Part shown: piece after piece, positions 28,589-37,874 of the stretch
Layout: each line of letters starts with the position of its first letter
How positions within the stretch are numbered: the stretch's first letter is position 1
NCBI GenBank assembly: GCA_900498245.1
Contig: LS998015.1
Span: 646,063 to 710,062, forward strand
Reading direction: 5' to 3'
DNA length: 64,000 nucleotides
Origin: Candidatus Zixiibacteriota bacterium
Lineage (GTDB): Bacteria > Zixibacteria > MSB-5A5 > GN15 > PGXB01
Made by a program: the position numbers and the translations under genes
The notes under the pieces: model-generated
Seen by the model: only the letters and a program-made list of their open reading frames with translations
Told to the model about the DNA's origin: nothing
Databases searched by the model: none

Positions 28589-29692
28589 ATGATGAATGAC
28601 GGCCAAGTTATAACCGTTGCCCTCGATGTGATGGGGGCCGATTTCGGTCCGGAAGTTATTATCGAAGGCGGTTTAGAGGCGGCGGAAGAAATCGGCGGCG
28701 CCCTGAAATTGATTTTAGTCGGCAAGGTGGAAGTCATCAACGACTATATCAAGAAGCAGCGGCCGCTGCCGTCCAACGTTTTGATCGAGAACGCGCCGCA
28801 TGCCGTAGCCATGACCGATTCGGCGACCGAAGGGGTGCGCAAAAAGACCTCGTCGATCGCGGTGGGCCTGACCATGCAGAAAGAAGGGCGGGCCGATGCG
28901 TTCGTGTCGGCCGGCAACACCGGAGCGGTGATGGCGTCATCGATACTCATCCTGGGGCGAATCGAGGGCGTGAGCCGTCCATCCATAGTGTCGTACTTCC
29001 CGACTATTACGGGGAGACCGACACTGGTTCTGGACGTGGGCGCCAATGTCGACTGCAAGCCGGTTCATCTGTTTCAATTCGGACTGATGGGGTCGATTTA
29101 TGCGTCGCTGATGGAAGGACGAACGTCGCCCCGGGTGGCGCTTCTATCGATCGGCGAAGAAAAGAGCAAGGGGAACGAGGCGGTTATCGCGACGCACGAA
29201 TTATTTTCCAAGTCGGATTTGAATTTTGTCGGCAATGTGGAAGGGCGGGATGTGCTTTTTGACAAGGTGGATGTAATTGCCACCGATGGTTTTACCGGCA
29301 ACGTGCTGTTGAAATTCGCCGAGTCGGTCGAGGCCTTTCTGGGAAAATCGATAAAGAGGCAGGTCGAGACCAATATTTTTTCCCGAATCGGGGTGGGTCT
29401 TCTGGGTCCGTTTCTGAGGCGGATGAAGAGAAAATTCGACGCTTCGGAATATGGCGGGGCGCCGCTTCTGGGTGTGGACGGTGTTTCAATCATTTGTCAT
29501 GGATCATCATCGCCGAAGGCGATCAAGAATGCGGTCCGGGTGGCAGTGGAAATGGTCCGTCATCATCTCAAGGACAATATCCGCGAGGAATTGGCGGGAC
29601 TTCAAAATAACGGAAATTCGAATGACCAAGAAAATAAACGGACGAATAACCGGATTAGGCTCATACGTACCGAGCGACCGACTGACGAATAG
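28589..29692 (+). CDS. plsX: Phosphate acyltransferase PlsX
   Basis: Converts acyl-ACP to acyl-phosphate, the first step of phosphatidic acid synthesis through PlsY. About 367 residues. Motifs include VALDVMGADFGPE at the start, SAGNTGAVMASS and VDGVSIICHGSSSPKAIKNA near the end. The last roughly 24 codons (polar tail after GLQNNGNSN) overlap the start of fabH by 71 nt. The start is one of the two ATGs at 28589/28592; neither has a clear ribosome site. Confidence 0.95.
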   Translation: MMNDGQVITVALDVMGADFGPEVIIEGGLEAAEEIGGALKLILVGKVEVINDYIKKQRPLPSNVLIENAPHAVAMTDSATEGVRKKTSSIAVGLTMQKEGRADAFVSAGNTGAVMASSILILGRIEGVSRPSIVSYFPTITGRPTLVLDVGANVDCKPVHLFQFGLMGSIYASLMEGRTSPRVALLSIGEEKSKGNEAVIATHELFSKSDLNFVGNVEGRDVLFDKVDVIATDGFTGNVLLKFAESVEAFLGKSIKRQVETNIFSRIGVGLLGPFLRRMKRKFDASEYGGAPLLGVDGVSIICHGSSSPKAIKNAVRVAVEMVRHHLKDNIREELAGLQNNGNSNDQENKRTNNRIRLIRTERPTDE

Positions 29693-30614
29693 CGACCTGG
29701 AAAAAATGGTCGATACGTCGGACGAATGGATTCGTTCGCGCAGCGGTATTGTGGAGCGCCGGATCGCCGGCAAAGAGGTGAATAATTCCGATATGTCGGT
29801 CGCGGCGGCCAAAGCCGCGATGAAAATGGCCGGAGTCAAGCCGGAGGATATTGATCTGGTCATGGTCGGCACGGTGACGCCCGATTATCGCGTGCCGTCC
29901 AGCGCCTGTATTGTGCAGAAGAAGATGGGGCTGATTAATGCCGCTGCCATGGACATCGTGGCCGCCTGCGCCGGGTTTATTAACGGGCTTTCCGTGGCCG
30001 ATGCATTTATCAGAAGCGGCACTTATCGCACGATTCTCGTTATCGGCACGGAGAAATTATCATCGATTACCAATTACAAAGACCGGAACACATGTGTATT
30101 GTTCGGCGACGGCTCGGGAGCGGTGGTGGTGGAGGCGACCGAAGAGAATCGGGGTATTCTTTCCACCTATTTGAAATCCGACGGACGGTATACGGAATTG
30201 CTCTGGATTCCCGACGGCGGTTCATACCACCCGATTCAGGATTTGAAATGCACCGGTAAAGAGGAAATCTATATCAAAATGAACGGCAGCGAAATTTTCA
30301 AGCATGCCGTCCGAATGATGGATGAAGCCTCGCAGAAGGCACTGGACCTGGCCGGGCTGAAGGGCGAGGATGTAACCATGATTGTCCCGCATCAAGCCAA
30401 TATCCGAATAATTGAATCACTGGCCCGTCGCATCGGAGTATCGATGGACAAAGTATTTGTCAATATAGAAAAGTATGGTAATACTTCATCGGCCTCGGTT
30501 CCAATCGCTCTTAATGAGGCACTCATGGCGGGGCGAATTAAAGAAGGCGATATAATTCTGGTGACGGCGTTCGGGGGCGGTTTGACCTGGGCCTCGGCGG
30601 TTATCAAGTGGTAG
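29622..30614 (+). CDS. fabH: 3-oxoacyl-ACP synthase III (KAS III)
   Basis: Condenses acetyl-CoA with malonyl-ACP to start fatty acid synthesis. 330 residues. The catalytic triad is Cys116 (VAACAGF), His257 (VPHQANIRI) and Asn287 (KYGNTSSAS). The ATG at 29622 is the genuine start since the family sequence begins at INGRITGLGSYVP; the frame is open further upstream only as a shadow of plsX. It lies inside the plsX 3' end and overlaps fabD only if the latter's upstream GTG is used. Confidence 0.97.
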   Translation: MTKKINGRITGLGSYVPSDRLTNSDLEKMVDTSDEWIRSRSGIVERRIAGKEVNNSDMSVAAAKAAMKMAGVKPEDIDLVMVGTVTPDYRVPSSACIVQKKMGLINAAAMDIVAACAGFINGLSVADAFIRSGTYRTILVIGTEKLSSITNYKDRNTCVLFGDGSGAVVVEATEENRGILSTYLKSDGRYTELLWIPDGGSYHPIQDLKCTGKEEIYIKMNGSEIFKHAVRMMDEASQKALDLAGLKGEDVTMIVPHQANIRIIESLARRIGVSMDKVFVNIEKYGNTSSASVPIALNEALMAGRIKEGDIILVTAFGGGLTWASAVIKW

Positions 30615-30622
30615 GAGACGAG

Positions 30623-31558
30623 ATGGCGAGAATCGGTATAGTCTTTCCGGGGCAGGCCTCACAATATGTCGGGATGGGGCGGGATCTGTATGAAGCGGAT
30701 GGGGCCGTACGGAAATTATACGAGGTGGCATCGAATGCCATCGGAGAGGATATCGGGGCGATATCATTCAACGGCCCGGCGGAGAAATTGAAAGAGACCC
30801 GTTTCACGCAACCGGCGATACTGCTGCACTCGCTGGCGATCCTGACTATCATGAAAGGGGATATACCCGCGGCAAGTTTGACGGCCGGGCATTCTCTCGG
30901 CGAGTATGGGGCGCTGGCCCTGGCAGGAATGTTCAGTTTTGAAGATGCTGTCAAGGCGGTGGTGAAGAGAGCGTCGCTGATGGAGCGGGCCTGCCGGGAG
31001 AACCCCGGGACGATGGCGGCCATTATGGGGCTGGAAGAGAATGCGATAGCCGATATTTGCGCCGAAGCATCGGCATCAGGGGTGGTGGTTCCGGCCAATT
31101 TTAATTCGGGGAATCAAATTGTCATTTCGGGGACGCTTACCGGAGTGGAGGCGGCGGTGAAATTATGCAAGGAAAAAGGGGCCAAAAGAGCGATAATGCT
31201 GGAAGTGGGGGGAGCGTTTCATTCGCCTTTGATGGCATCGGCGACAATGGAGATGACAACCTTTCTGGAAGGATTGGTGTTGCATCCGGTGAAAATTCCG
31301 GTGGTTCCGAATGTCACGGCGCAGGCGGAGACGGATGCCGGTAAGATGAAAAATCTTCTAATAAGACAATTAACGGCGCCGGTGCGCTGGCACCAGACGA
31401 TGACCTATTTTAATAATGAAAAGATAGATGTTTTGATTGAAGTCGGTCCGGGAAAAGTTCTGGCGGGATTGGCCAAGAGAGAATTGCCCGGGGCCAGAAT
31501 CATAAATATAGACACGCTGGAAGATATCAAGAATTTCAGCGCGGTGGCAGCAGGATAA
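30623..31558 (+). CDS. fabD: Malonyl-CoA:ACP transacylase
   Basis: Loads malonyl groups onto ACP. 311 residues from the chosen start. The nucleophile is Ser91 in AGHSLGEYGAL, and FPGQASQYVGMG (8-19) is the N-terminal motif. ATG 30623 has AGGAG 5 nt upstream; a GTG at 30608 overlapping fabH is less likely. Followed by fabG after 7 nt. Confidence 0.96.
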   Translation: MARIGIVFPGQASQYVGMGRDLYEADGAVRKLYEVASNAIGEDIGAISFNGPAEKLKETRFTQPAILLHSLAILTIMKGDIPAASLTAGHSLGEYGALALAGMFSFEDAVKAVVKRASLMERACRENPGTMAAIMGLEENAIADICAEASASGVVVPANFNSGNQIVISGTLTGVEAAVKLCKEKGAKRAIMLEVGGAFHSPLMASATMEMTTFLEGLVLHPVKIPVVPNVTAQAETDAGKMKNLLIRQLTAPVRWHQTMTYFNNEKIDVLIEVGPGKVLAGLAKRELPGARIINIDTLEDIKNFSAVAAG

Positions 31559-31565
31559 AAGAGAA

Positions 31566-32306
31566 ATGGATTTTAAGGGAAAGACAGCCCTGGTAACCGG
31601 TTCGGCCCGGGGGATTGGGAAAGCGATTGCGGAACGTTTGGCGAATCGAGGGGCGCGGATCGTGATTTCGGATGTTCTGGCGGAGCTGGCCGAAGCGACG
31701 GCCGCGGAATTGAAAGCCAAAGGATATGAAACGGCGGCGATCAAGGCCAATGTGACCGATCCGGGAGATGTGAATCATCTTATCGAAGAAACGCTAAGCC
31801 GATTCCAGACGCTGGATATTCTGGTCAATAATGCCGGGATTACGAGGGATACACTGCTGGTCAGGATGTCGGAAGAGGATTGGGACAAAGTTCTTGACAT
31901 TAATCTCAAGGGGGCATTCCTTGTGACTCAAGCGGCGGCCAAAGTAATGATGAAACAGCGTTCCGGGCGGATAATAAATATATCATCGGTGGTCGGTCGG
32001 ATGGGAAACGCCGGGCAGGCCAATTACGCCGCGAGCAAAGCGGGGCTGATCGGGTTGACAAAGGCGACAGCCAAGGAACTGGCGGGGAGAAGTGTGACGG
32101 TCAATGCGGTGGCGCCGGGATATATCGCGACGGAGATGACGGAAAAATTATCGGAAGCCGCAAAAGAGGCGTTTTTGGCGAATATACCTTTAAAAAGGCC
32201 GGGGACGCCGGATGATATCGCCGGGGTGGTGGCCTTTTTGGCGTCGGATGACGCCGCCTATATCACCGGACAGGTGATCGGGATTGACGGCGGACTTTTG
32301 ATGTAG
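31566..32306 (+). CDS. fabG: 3-oxoacyl-ACP reductase
   Basis: NADPH-dependent reductase of the fatty acid elongation cycle; classical short-chain dehydrogenase of 246 residues. The cofactor loop is TGSARGIG (11-18), NNAG is near 88-91, catalytic Ser140/141, Tyr154 and Lys158 (NYAASK). The C-terminal [15 protein letters not shown] is typical of FabG. Confidence 0.97.
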   Translation: MDFKGKTALVTGSARGIGKAIAERLANRGARIVISDVLAELAEATAAELKAKGYETAAIKANVTDPGDVNHLIEETLSRFQTLDILVNNAGITRDTLLVRMSEEDWDKVLDINLKGAFLVTQAAAKVMMKQRSGRIINISSVVGRMGNAGQANYAASKAGLIGLTKATAKELAGRSVTVNAVAPGYIATEMTEKLSEAAKEAFLANIPLKRPGTPDDIAGVVAFLASDDAAYITGQVIGIDGGLLM

Positions 32307-32343
32307 AAAACATTATTTAACAATAAACCTAAGGAGAAAACTG

Positions 32344-32583
32344 ATGTCAGCGGAAATCGAACAGAAGGTCAAGGAGATAATTGTCGAGCAACTCGGAGTG
32401 GATGCCTCGCAGGTTACGGAATCGGCCAAGTTCGTGGAAGACCTGAGCGCCGATTCTCTGGATACGGTGGAACTGGTAATGGCTCTGGAAGAAGAATTCA
32501 AGATTGAGATTCCCGATGAAGACGCGGAGAAGATAACGTCGGTCGGGGATGCCGTGAAATATATCAGGGAGCATACGAAATAA
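32344..32583 (+). CDS. acpP: Acyl carrier protein
   Basis: A 79-residue acidic carrier. Ser38 in [14 protein letters not shown] receives the 4'-phosphopantetheine arm. AAGGAGA precedes the ATG by 7 nt, a strong site consistent with high expression. It lies between fabG and fabF as in many bacteria. Confidence 0.98.
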   Translation: MSAEIEQKVKEIIVEQLGVDASQVTESAKFVEDLSADSLDTVELVMALEEEFKIEIPDEDAEKITSVGDAVKYIREHTK

Positions 32584-32608
32584 GCTGGTTTCAGCAGGGA
32601 ACGACTTA

Positions 32609-33853
32609 ATGAAAGGTATAAGAGCAGTTATAACCGGAATGGGGATAGTCACGCCTTTGGGGTGTGATTTGCGGCAGTACTGGGAATCGCTACTGGCAGG
32701 CCGATGCGGTATCGAAAAGATCACGCGTTTCGACGTGAGCGATTATCCGACCAAGATTGCGGCGGAAGTGAAAGATTTCGATGCCGGGAAATATCTGGAC
32801 AAGAAGGAGGCCCGCCGGATGGATCTTTCGCAGCAGTACGCCGTGGCGGCATCGCAAAATGCTATCGATGAGGCCGGTCTGGATTTGACAAAAATCGATC
32901 TCGACCGGGCCGGGGTGGTGATCGGCTCGGGAATCGGCGGAATCAGCACGTTCGAGAAGCAACACGAAACGCTGCTGTCATCGGGGCCGGGACGGGTATC
33001 TCCATTCTTCATTCCGATGATGATAATCGACATGTGCGCGGGGATGGTTTCGCTCCGGTTCGGTTTCCGGGGTCCGAATTACGGCACGGTGTCGGCCTGC
33101 GCGTCATCGGCGCACGCGATCGCGGATTCGTTTCGGATAATTCAGCGGGGCGAGGCCGATATAATGCTGACAGGGGGCTCGGAATCGACGATAACCCCGA
33201 GTTCGCTGGCCGGTTTCTGCTCGGCGCGCGCTCTCAGCGAGCGCAATGATGCACCGCAGAAAGCCTCGCGGCCGTTCGATAAAGATCGCGACGGATTCGT
33301 GATGGGAGAAGGGTCGGCGATGCTGGTAATCGAGTCGCTGGAGCATGCCCGGGCCAGAGGCGCTCATATCCATGCGGAGATTATCGGAGCCGGCTTGACC
33401 TGCGACGCGCACCATATCACGGCGCCGTTGCCGGACGGAGCGGGGGCCCGCAAGGCGATGGCGATTGCGATCAAGGATGCCGGGCTGACGCCGGATGATA
33501 TCGGCTATATTAACAGTCACGGAACGGCCACCAGTCTCGGCGATATTGCGGAAACGAAAGCGATAAAGGCGGTTTTCGGAGAGAGGGCATATAAGATTCC
33601 GGTTAATTCTACGAAATCGATGATAGGACATCTTTTGGGAACGGCCGGGGCGGCGGAATTGATCACGTCGGTATTGTCGCTCAAATCGGGGAAGGTTCAT
33701 CCCACCATCAATTTAGACAACCCTGATCCGGAATGCGACCTGGATTACGTGCCGCATAAGGCGCGGGAAGCAAAATTCGATGCTTTCATTTCCAATTCTT
33801 TCGGATTCGGCGGGCATAATGTCTCGTTAGTGGCTCGCCGCTTCGATGGTTGA
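32609..33853 (+). CDS. fabF: 3-oxoacyl-ACP synthase II
   Basis: Elongating condensing enzyme of 414 residues. The catalytic triad is Cys164 (SACASSAHA), His304 (NSHGTAT) and His341 (MIGHLLGTAGA), with Lys336 nearby. It starts 25 nt after acpP and its stop overlaps the rnc start (TTGA). Confidence 0.97.
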   Translation: MKGIRAVITGMGIVTPLGCDLRQYWESLLAGRCGIEKITRFDVSDYPTKIAAEVKDFDAGKYLDKKEARRMDLSQQYAVAASQNAIDEAGLDLTKIDLDRAGVVIGSGIGGISTFEKQHETLLSSGPGRVSPFFIPMMIIDMCAGMVSLRFGFRGPNYGTVSACASSAHAIADSFRIIQRGEADIMLTGGSESTITPSSLAGFCSARALSERNDAPQKASRPFDKDRDGFVMGEGSAMLVIESLEHARARGAHIHAEIIGAGLTCDAHHITAPLPDGAGARKAMAIAIKDAGLTPDDIGYINSHGTATSLGDIAETKAIKAVFGERAYKIPVNSTKSMIGHLLGTAGAAELITSVLSLKSGKVHPTINLDNPDPECDLDYVPHKAREAKFDAFISNSFGFGGHNVSLVARRFDG

Positions 33854-34626
33854 CGTTAAATGTGAATTGGTTTGATTTTTTAAAACGTGCATCGACTGAA
33901 ATTCATCAGTCAGACGAGAAACTGGCCGATGAATTTTACCAATCGATGGGGTATCTCTTTCGTGACGGCGCCTATCTAGTGAAGGCGCTGACACATCGTT
34001 CGCTGTCACGCAGCGGCGAAAATTCTCTTCCCTCCAATGAACGGTTGGAATTTCTGGGTGACGCCATCCTGGGGATGCTGATTTCGCAGTATCTTTTCGA
34101 GACGCGGCCGGAATTCGATGAAGGGGATCTGACCAAGACCAAGGCGCTCCTGGTGAATGAGGTGGCGCTGTCGATGGTGGGGAAGGAATGCGGGCTGAAT
34201 AATCTGATACGGTTGTCGCCGGAGGAAGAGAAATCGGGGGGGCGATCGCGGAATTCGATAATTTCGGATGCCGTGGAAGCGGTTATCGGGGCGATTTATC
34301 TTGACGGGGGATTGAAGGCGGCGCAGGATTTTGTTCGGAGAATGATTATCTCCCGGACCGAAGAGATAATGTCTCTGGCCAATCAGCGCAATTACAAAGG
34401 GGAGTTGCTGGAATATCTTCAGGCGCGGGGGCAGGGGGCGCCGTTTTATGAAGTCATAGCGGAGGAGGGGCCGGATCATGATAAGACATTCAAGGTGGCG
34501 GTCCATACCAACGGAGAGATAACGGGAAGCGGCTCCGGGGCATCGAAAAAAGAAGCGGAGCAGAAGGCGGCGGCCACGTCACTGGAATATTTATTGAAGA
34601 AAGACGCCGAAACGGCGGGCAAGTGA
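33850..34626 (+). CDS. rnc: Ribonuclease III
   Basis: Double-strand-specific endoribonuclease for rRNA and mRNA processing. 258 residues. The signature NERLEFLGDAIL (63-74) holds Glu67 and Asp71; Asp140 and Glu143 (ISDAVEAVIGAIY) complete the metal site. A dsRNA-binding domain occupies about 180-252 (KGELLEYLQARG...GSGSGASKKEAEQKAA). The TTG start overlaps the fabF stop by 4 nt, indicating coupling. The fabF-rnc order is common. Confidence 0.97.
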   Translation: MTLNVNWFDFLKRASTEIHQSDEKLADEFYQSMGYLFRDGAYLVKALTHRSLSRSGENSLPSNERLEFLGDAILGMLISQYLFETRPEFDEGDLTKTKALLVNEVALSMVGKECGLNNLIRLSPEEEKSGGRSRNSIISDAVEAVIGAIYLDGGLKAAQDFVRRMIISRTEEIMSLANQRNYKGELLEYLQARGQGAPFYEVIAEEGPDHDKTFKVAVHTNGEITGSGSGASKKEAEQKAAATSLEYLLKKDAETAGK

Positions 34627-34647
34627 GGCCGGGTCGCGGGAGCGGCG

Positions 34648-34675
34648 TTGACTTTTGGACGAAAATTAATTAATT
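34648..34675 (+). promoter_or_regulatory. Candidate promoter of etfB-like gene
   Basis: TTGACT (34648-34653), 16-nt spacer, TTAATT (34670-34675). The -10 is imperfect in an A/T-rich tract. GGAGAGGAG follows before the ATG at 34720, so translation here uses a conventional leader. Confidence 0.35.
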
Positions 34676-34719
34676 GACGATAAATTTGAAAAAATACCTC
34701 GGGTGGAGAGGAGCAATCA

Positions 34720-35505
34720 ATGAATATCGTGGTTTTGATAAAGCAGGTACCGGAAATCGAATTAATAAAGGTGGATCAGGCCGCCAACGAAGTGGTGTTG
34801 CCGTCGGGTCCGGGGGTGGTCAATCCTTTTGACGAATATGCCGTGGAAGAGGCCCTGCGGATAAAAGAGAAGCAGGGGGGGAAGGTGACGGTTATGACGG
34901 TGGGGTCGCCGCGGGCGGAATCGGCGCTGCGCGACTGCCTGGCGCTGGGAGTCGATGAAGCGATAATGATTTCCGATCCTCTGTTTGAAAAATCGGATCC
35001 GCAGGCGACGGCGAAAATACTGGCCGCCGGTTTGAAGAAGATCGGGCAATTCGACATGGTATTTTCGGGAAAGCAGGCGGTGGATGATGATTCGGCGCAG
35101 GTTCCGGGAGCGGTCGCGGCGCAGTTGAATATACCCCAGGCAATGTTCGTGAAAAAAGTGGAAGCGGTAGAAAACGGCAAGATGACGGTCTGGAGAACGA
35201 CGGAAGAAGGGTATGATATAGTGGAATTGACACTTCCGGCCCTGATATCGGTGGTCAAGGAAATAAACGAGCCTCGGTTGCCGTCGCTGAAAGGCAAAAT
35301 GATGGCCAAGAAAGCGCCGGTGACAAAGTGGAGTGCGGCCGATATCGGTTTGGACGGTTCCGAGGTCGGGGGGAATTCATTTACGAAGGTTTTGAAGGTC
35401 TCACCGCCGCCGCCCCGCCAGAAGGGTGAAATAATTACCGGGGAGACGCCGCAGGAAATCGCGGAAAAACTGTATCAGAAACTCAAGGAGAAACAGGCGC
35501 TTTGA
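34720..35505 (+). CDS. etfB: Electron transfer flavoprotein beta subunit
   Basis: 261-residue member of the EtfB/FixA family, which forms a heterodimer with EtfA and passes electrons between dehydrogenases and the quinone pool. It shows the start MNIVVLIKQVPE, a GVDEAI(M/L)ISD nucleotide-binding stretch, GKQAVDDDSAQVPG and the family signature region VKEINEPRLPSLKGKM. No etfA gene is adjacent: a terminator follows directly. The partner must lie elsewhere or the gene is used alone. Confidence 0.9.
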   Translation: MNIVVLIKQVPEIELIKVDQAANEVVLPSGPGVVNPFDEYAVEEALRIKEKQGGKVTVMTVGSPRAESALRDCLALGVDEAIMISDPLFEKSDPQATAKILAAGLKKIGQFDMVFSGKQAVDDDSAQVPGAVAAQLNIPQAMFVKKVEAVENGKMTVWRTTEEGYDIVELTLPALISVVKEINEPRLPSLKGKMMAKKAPVTKWSAADIGLDGSEVGGNSFTKVLKVSPPPPRQKGEIITGETPQEIAEKLYQKLKEKQAL

Positions 35506-35526
35506 GTGCCGCGCCGTGAATTTAAG

Positions 35527-35558
35527 CCGCCCGGTCAAGAAAGCCGGGCGGTTTTTTT
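35527..35558 (+). terminator. Terminator after etfB-like gene
   Basis: Stem CCGCCCGG (35527-35534) / CCGGGCGG (35544-35551), 9-nt loop, seven T. Separates etfB from the large unknown gene. Confidence 0.87.
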
Positions 35559-35569
35559 ATCCTTAGAAT

Positions 35570-35598
35570 TTGACAGACGATTTGTGACTTTCTATATT
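35570..35598 (+). promoter_or_regulatory. Promoter of the unknown exported protein
   Basis: TTGACA (35570-35575), exact 17-nt spacer, TATATT (35593-35598), the best match in the window. The ATG at 35607 starts 8 nt after the -10, so the expected +1 coincides with or lies next to the A of the ATG. Confidence 0.75.
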
Positions 35599-35606
35599 TC
35601 ATTATA

Positions 35607-37820
35607 ATGCACCGGATTAAGTATCTTTTGGCGACAGCGATTCTGATTTTGGTCCCGTCACTGCTATTCTCCGATACGGCGGCTATCAGGCAATTACTAT
35701 CGGATGTCAAGGTTTCGTACTTGTATGATAAGAAGGAAGCGCCGGACTGGCCGTTTCTGTACTATCTGGAAAATGAACTGGGAGCGGAAGTATCGCTTAT
35801 TTCATTGACGCCGGGGCCGGCGTTCTCGTGCGATTCGGTAAAATCAGATGAGTATGCGCTAACGGCATATGATTTCAATGGCATTGATACCTCAGCGGCA
35901 GAATATGGCGGGGTAATCTCAACGATGTATGGGGAATTCATTCCTGATATCGTGATATTTTCGGGAGATTCCAGTGGGAAGGAAATAAGAAGGTTTGAAT
36001 CGTATCTGCACAATGTGAAGCATGATACGGCGGCGATCTACAAAATATCAAAGTTCTACAGGAAGGCGGCATTGCCGGACAGCGGGGCGGTAAATTTCGC
36101 GCGGCTGCTGTACCTTCGCAGTCATCTCGACGCCATCGCAAAATTCGCAGGGTCGGTGATGAAGCATCCCGATGTCATCGATGATAATCGGGTATATTCG
36201 ACTTATCGGCCGGAAGGAATCGCGGCAACGGGGGCGGGGTCCGATGCCTTGCTGTCGGGGATCCCGATGCCGAAGTTAATGCCCTTTGCCAGGAAAAATA
36301 TCGCCAACCTGTATGATATAGGGACGGTCGAGGGCAATATCGAGAATTATCTTAATTATTTAAAACAGGCGCTGGCAGAGCAAGAGGGAAAGAGGACGGA
36401 GAGTCTTCTGACGGCGCTCGGATTGCTGAAAAAAATCGAGCGAATCTATTTATCCGAAAAGGAAGCGTCATCGAAATCAATATTCGGGCGGTACCTAGCC
36501 GGGGCGATGGCCAAACTGACAAAGGCAATATTCGACGATGCCGGTATCGACTTTGACGGGGAAACATCGATAGTCGAAACGACCGAAGGGACGAAGGTTA
36601 AATTCCGTTCCGATGTCTATAACGACGGTCCTTATCCAATTGAATTCGGGCAGGTGCGGTTCAAGCCATATTGGTCGGATACGGCGATGACGCTTGATAC
36701 CGGTGCGGCGGAGATTTTGCCGCATAATATTTTGACCCGTGAATATCTGGTGCCGGTGCAGGAATTTCAACTGGAAACACTTCAGCCGGAATCACTTCTA
36801 TTCACGGGGCAGGTGCAACTGAAAAACAACCCGATGGCCTTCCGATATGGTTTGAAGACGAAGATAAAACTGCCGCTCAAGATAGAGTTTGCGCCAAGAT
36901 TTTATGTCATGAAGCCGTTTCCGAAACTTCAGGTGGACAGACTGGTTCAGTCGTTTCAACTGGGGCTATCGATTCAAAAGCCGTCATCATACACGGGTGA
37001 GATTTCTCTCAAGATATCGTCAGCACCGGGCATAACCATCGGGGTATATCCAAAGGTCATATCCTTGAAAGACGGTGAGAATCTGGTTCATGTCGATGTC
37101 CCGATGGCGGTGGGGAGCAGTCTGGGGAGCGAGCGGAAAAGGATTACGGCAACCATATCCAGGGGGGGCAAGTTCCTGACATCGGACACGGCCTTTTTCC
37201 GGCTGGCGGAATACGGTATCAAGGAGAATTTGAAAGTCGCGCTGCTCCCGGACGATTCCGGACGGCTTGAAGATATCTTCAGAATGACCGGAGTCAATTA
37301 TAGGACTATAAGCGATCATTATCTCCTCAGCGGCGATCTCGATTTCTTTGATGTTATCTTGCTTGGGGAGGGGTGTGTCGGGGAGTACCCGTCGCTTTTC
37401 AAGGCCAAAGAAAGATTCGGAAAATTCGTTGAATATGGCGGGACGTTACTGGTTTTCGGCCAGCCGGCAAGGGGTCTGGACGATATTTTGCCGGCGCCGA
37501 TTTTATGCGGTGAGGCCTATCTTGGGGGAAAAGAGGTGGCGGTGGAAAAAGTGACGCATACAATTCTTAATCGGCCGTATACAGTTTCAGATCAGGAGTT
37601 ATTGAAAGGGTTCCGGACCGAATACCGGTCTTATCCGGCGGAGTTTGCCGGGGCCGATAATATAATGGTATTCAAGGGGAAGGGGTCTTTGCTGGGGGAG
37701 AAAAAGGCCGGTCACGGAAAAATAATTTATTGCGGTTTGCCGCTGGTCGGGATGTTTGCAAATTTGGATACAGAGGCCGTTAAACTGTTATCGAACCTGC
37801 TGAATTACTGCGTCCGCTAG
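35607..37820 (+). CDS. Large exported protein of unknown function
   Basis: A 737-residue protein not matched to any family by eye. A signal peptide covers about 1-22 (LLATAILILVPSLLFSD). Residues 30-330 are mixed alpha/beta with a helical part near 235-290. A region near 330-520 looks like consecutive beta-sandwich (Ig-like) segments. The last 200 residues, with DVILLGEGCVGEYPSLF, FVEYGGTLLVFGQPA and GKIIYCGLPLVGMF, resemble a glutamine-amidotransferase-like or CARF/Rossmann-type fold without an obvious catalytic Cys motif. It is followed by the ABC exporter genes 54 nt later and could be cotranscribed with them. Confidence 0.6.
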   Translation: MHRIKYLLATAILILVPSLLFSDTAAIRQLLSDVKVSYLYDKKEAPDWPFLYYLENELGAEVSLISLTPGPAFSCDSVKSDEYALTAYDFNGIDTSAAEYGGVISTMYGEFIPDIVIFSGDSSGKEIRRFESYLHNVKHDTAAIYKISKFYRKAALPDSGAVNFARLLYLRSHLDAIAKFAGSVMKHPDVIDDNRVYSTYRPEGIAATGAGSDALLSGIPMPKLMPFARKNIANLYDIGTVEGNIENYLNYLKQALAEQEGKRTESLLTALGLLKKIERIYLSEKEASSKSIFGRYLAGAMAKLTKAIFDDAGIDFDGETSIVETTEGTKVKFRSDVYNDGPYPIEFGQVRFKPYWSDTAMTLDTGAAEILPHNILTREYLVPVQEFQLETLQPESLLFTGQVQLKNNPMAFRYGLKTKIKLPLKIEFAPRFYVMKPFPKLQVDRLVQSFQLGLSIQKPSSYTGEISLKISSAPGITIGVYPKVISLKDGENLVHVDVPMAVGSSLGSERKRITATISRGGKFLTSDTAFFRLAEYGIKENLKVALLPDDSGRLEDIFRMTGVNYRTISDHYLLSGDLDFFDVILLGEGCVGEYPSLFKAKERFGKFVEYGGTLLVFGQPARGLDDILPAPILCGEAYLGGKEVAVEKVTHTILNRPYTVSDQELLKGFRTEYRSYPAEFAGADNIMVFKGKGSLLGEKKAGHGKIIYCGLPLVGMFANLDTEAVKLLSNLLNYCVR

Positions 37821-37874
37821 CCGGAAATTCAGTCCGGAACTTAATTATTTATCAAGTGTTTATTGCTTATTACC

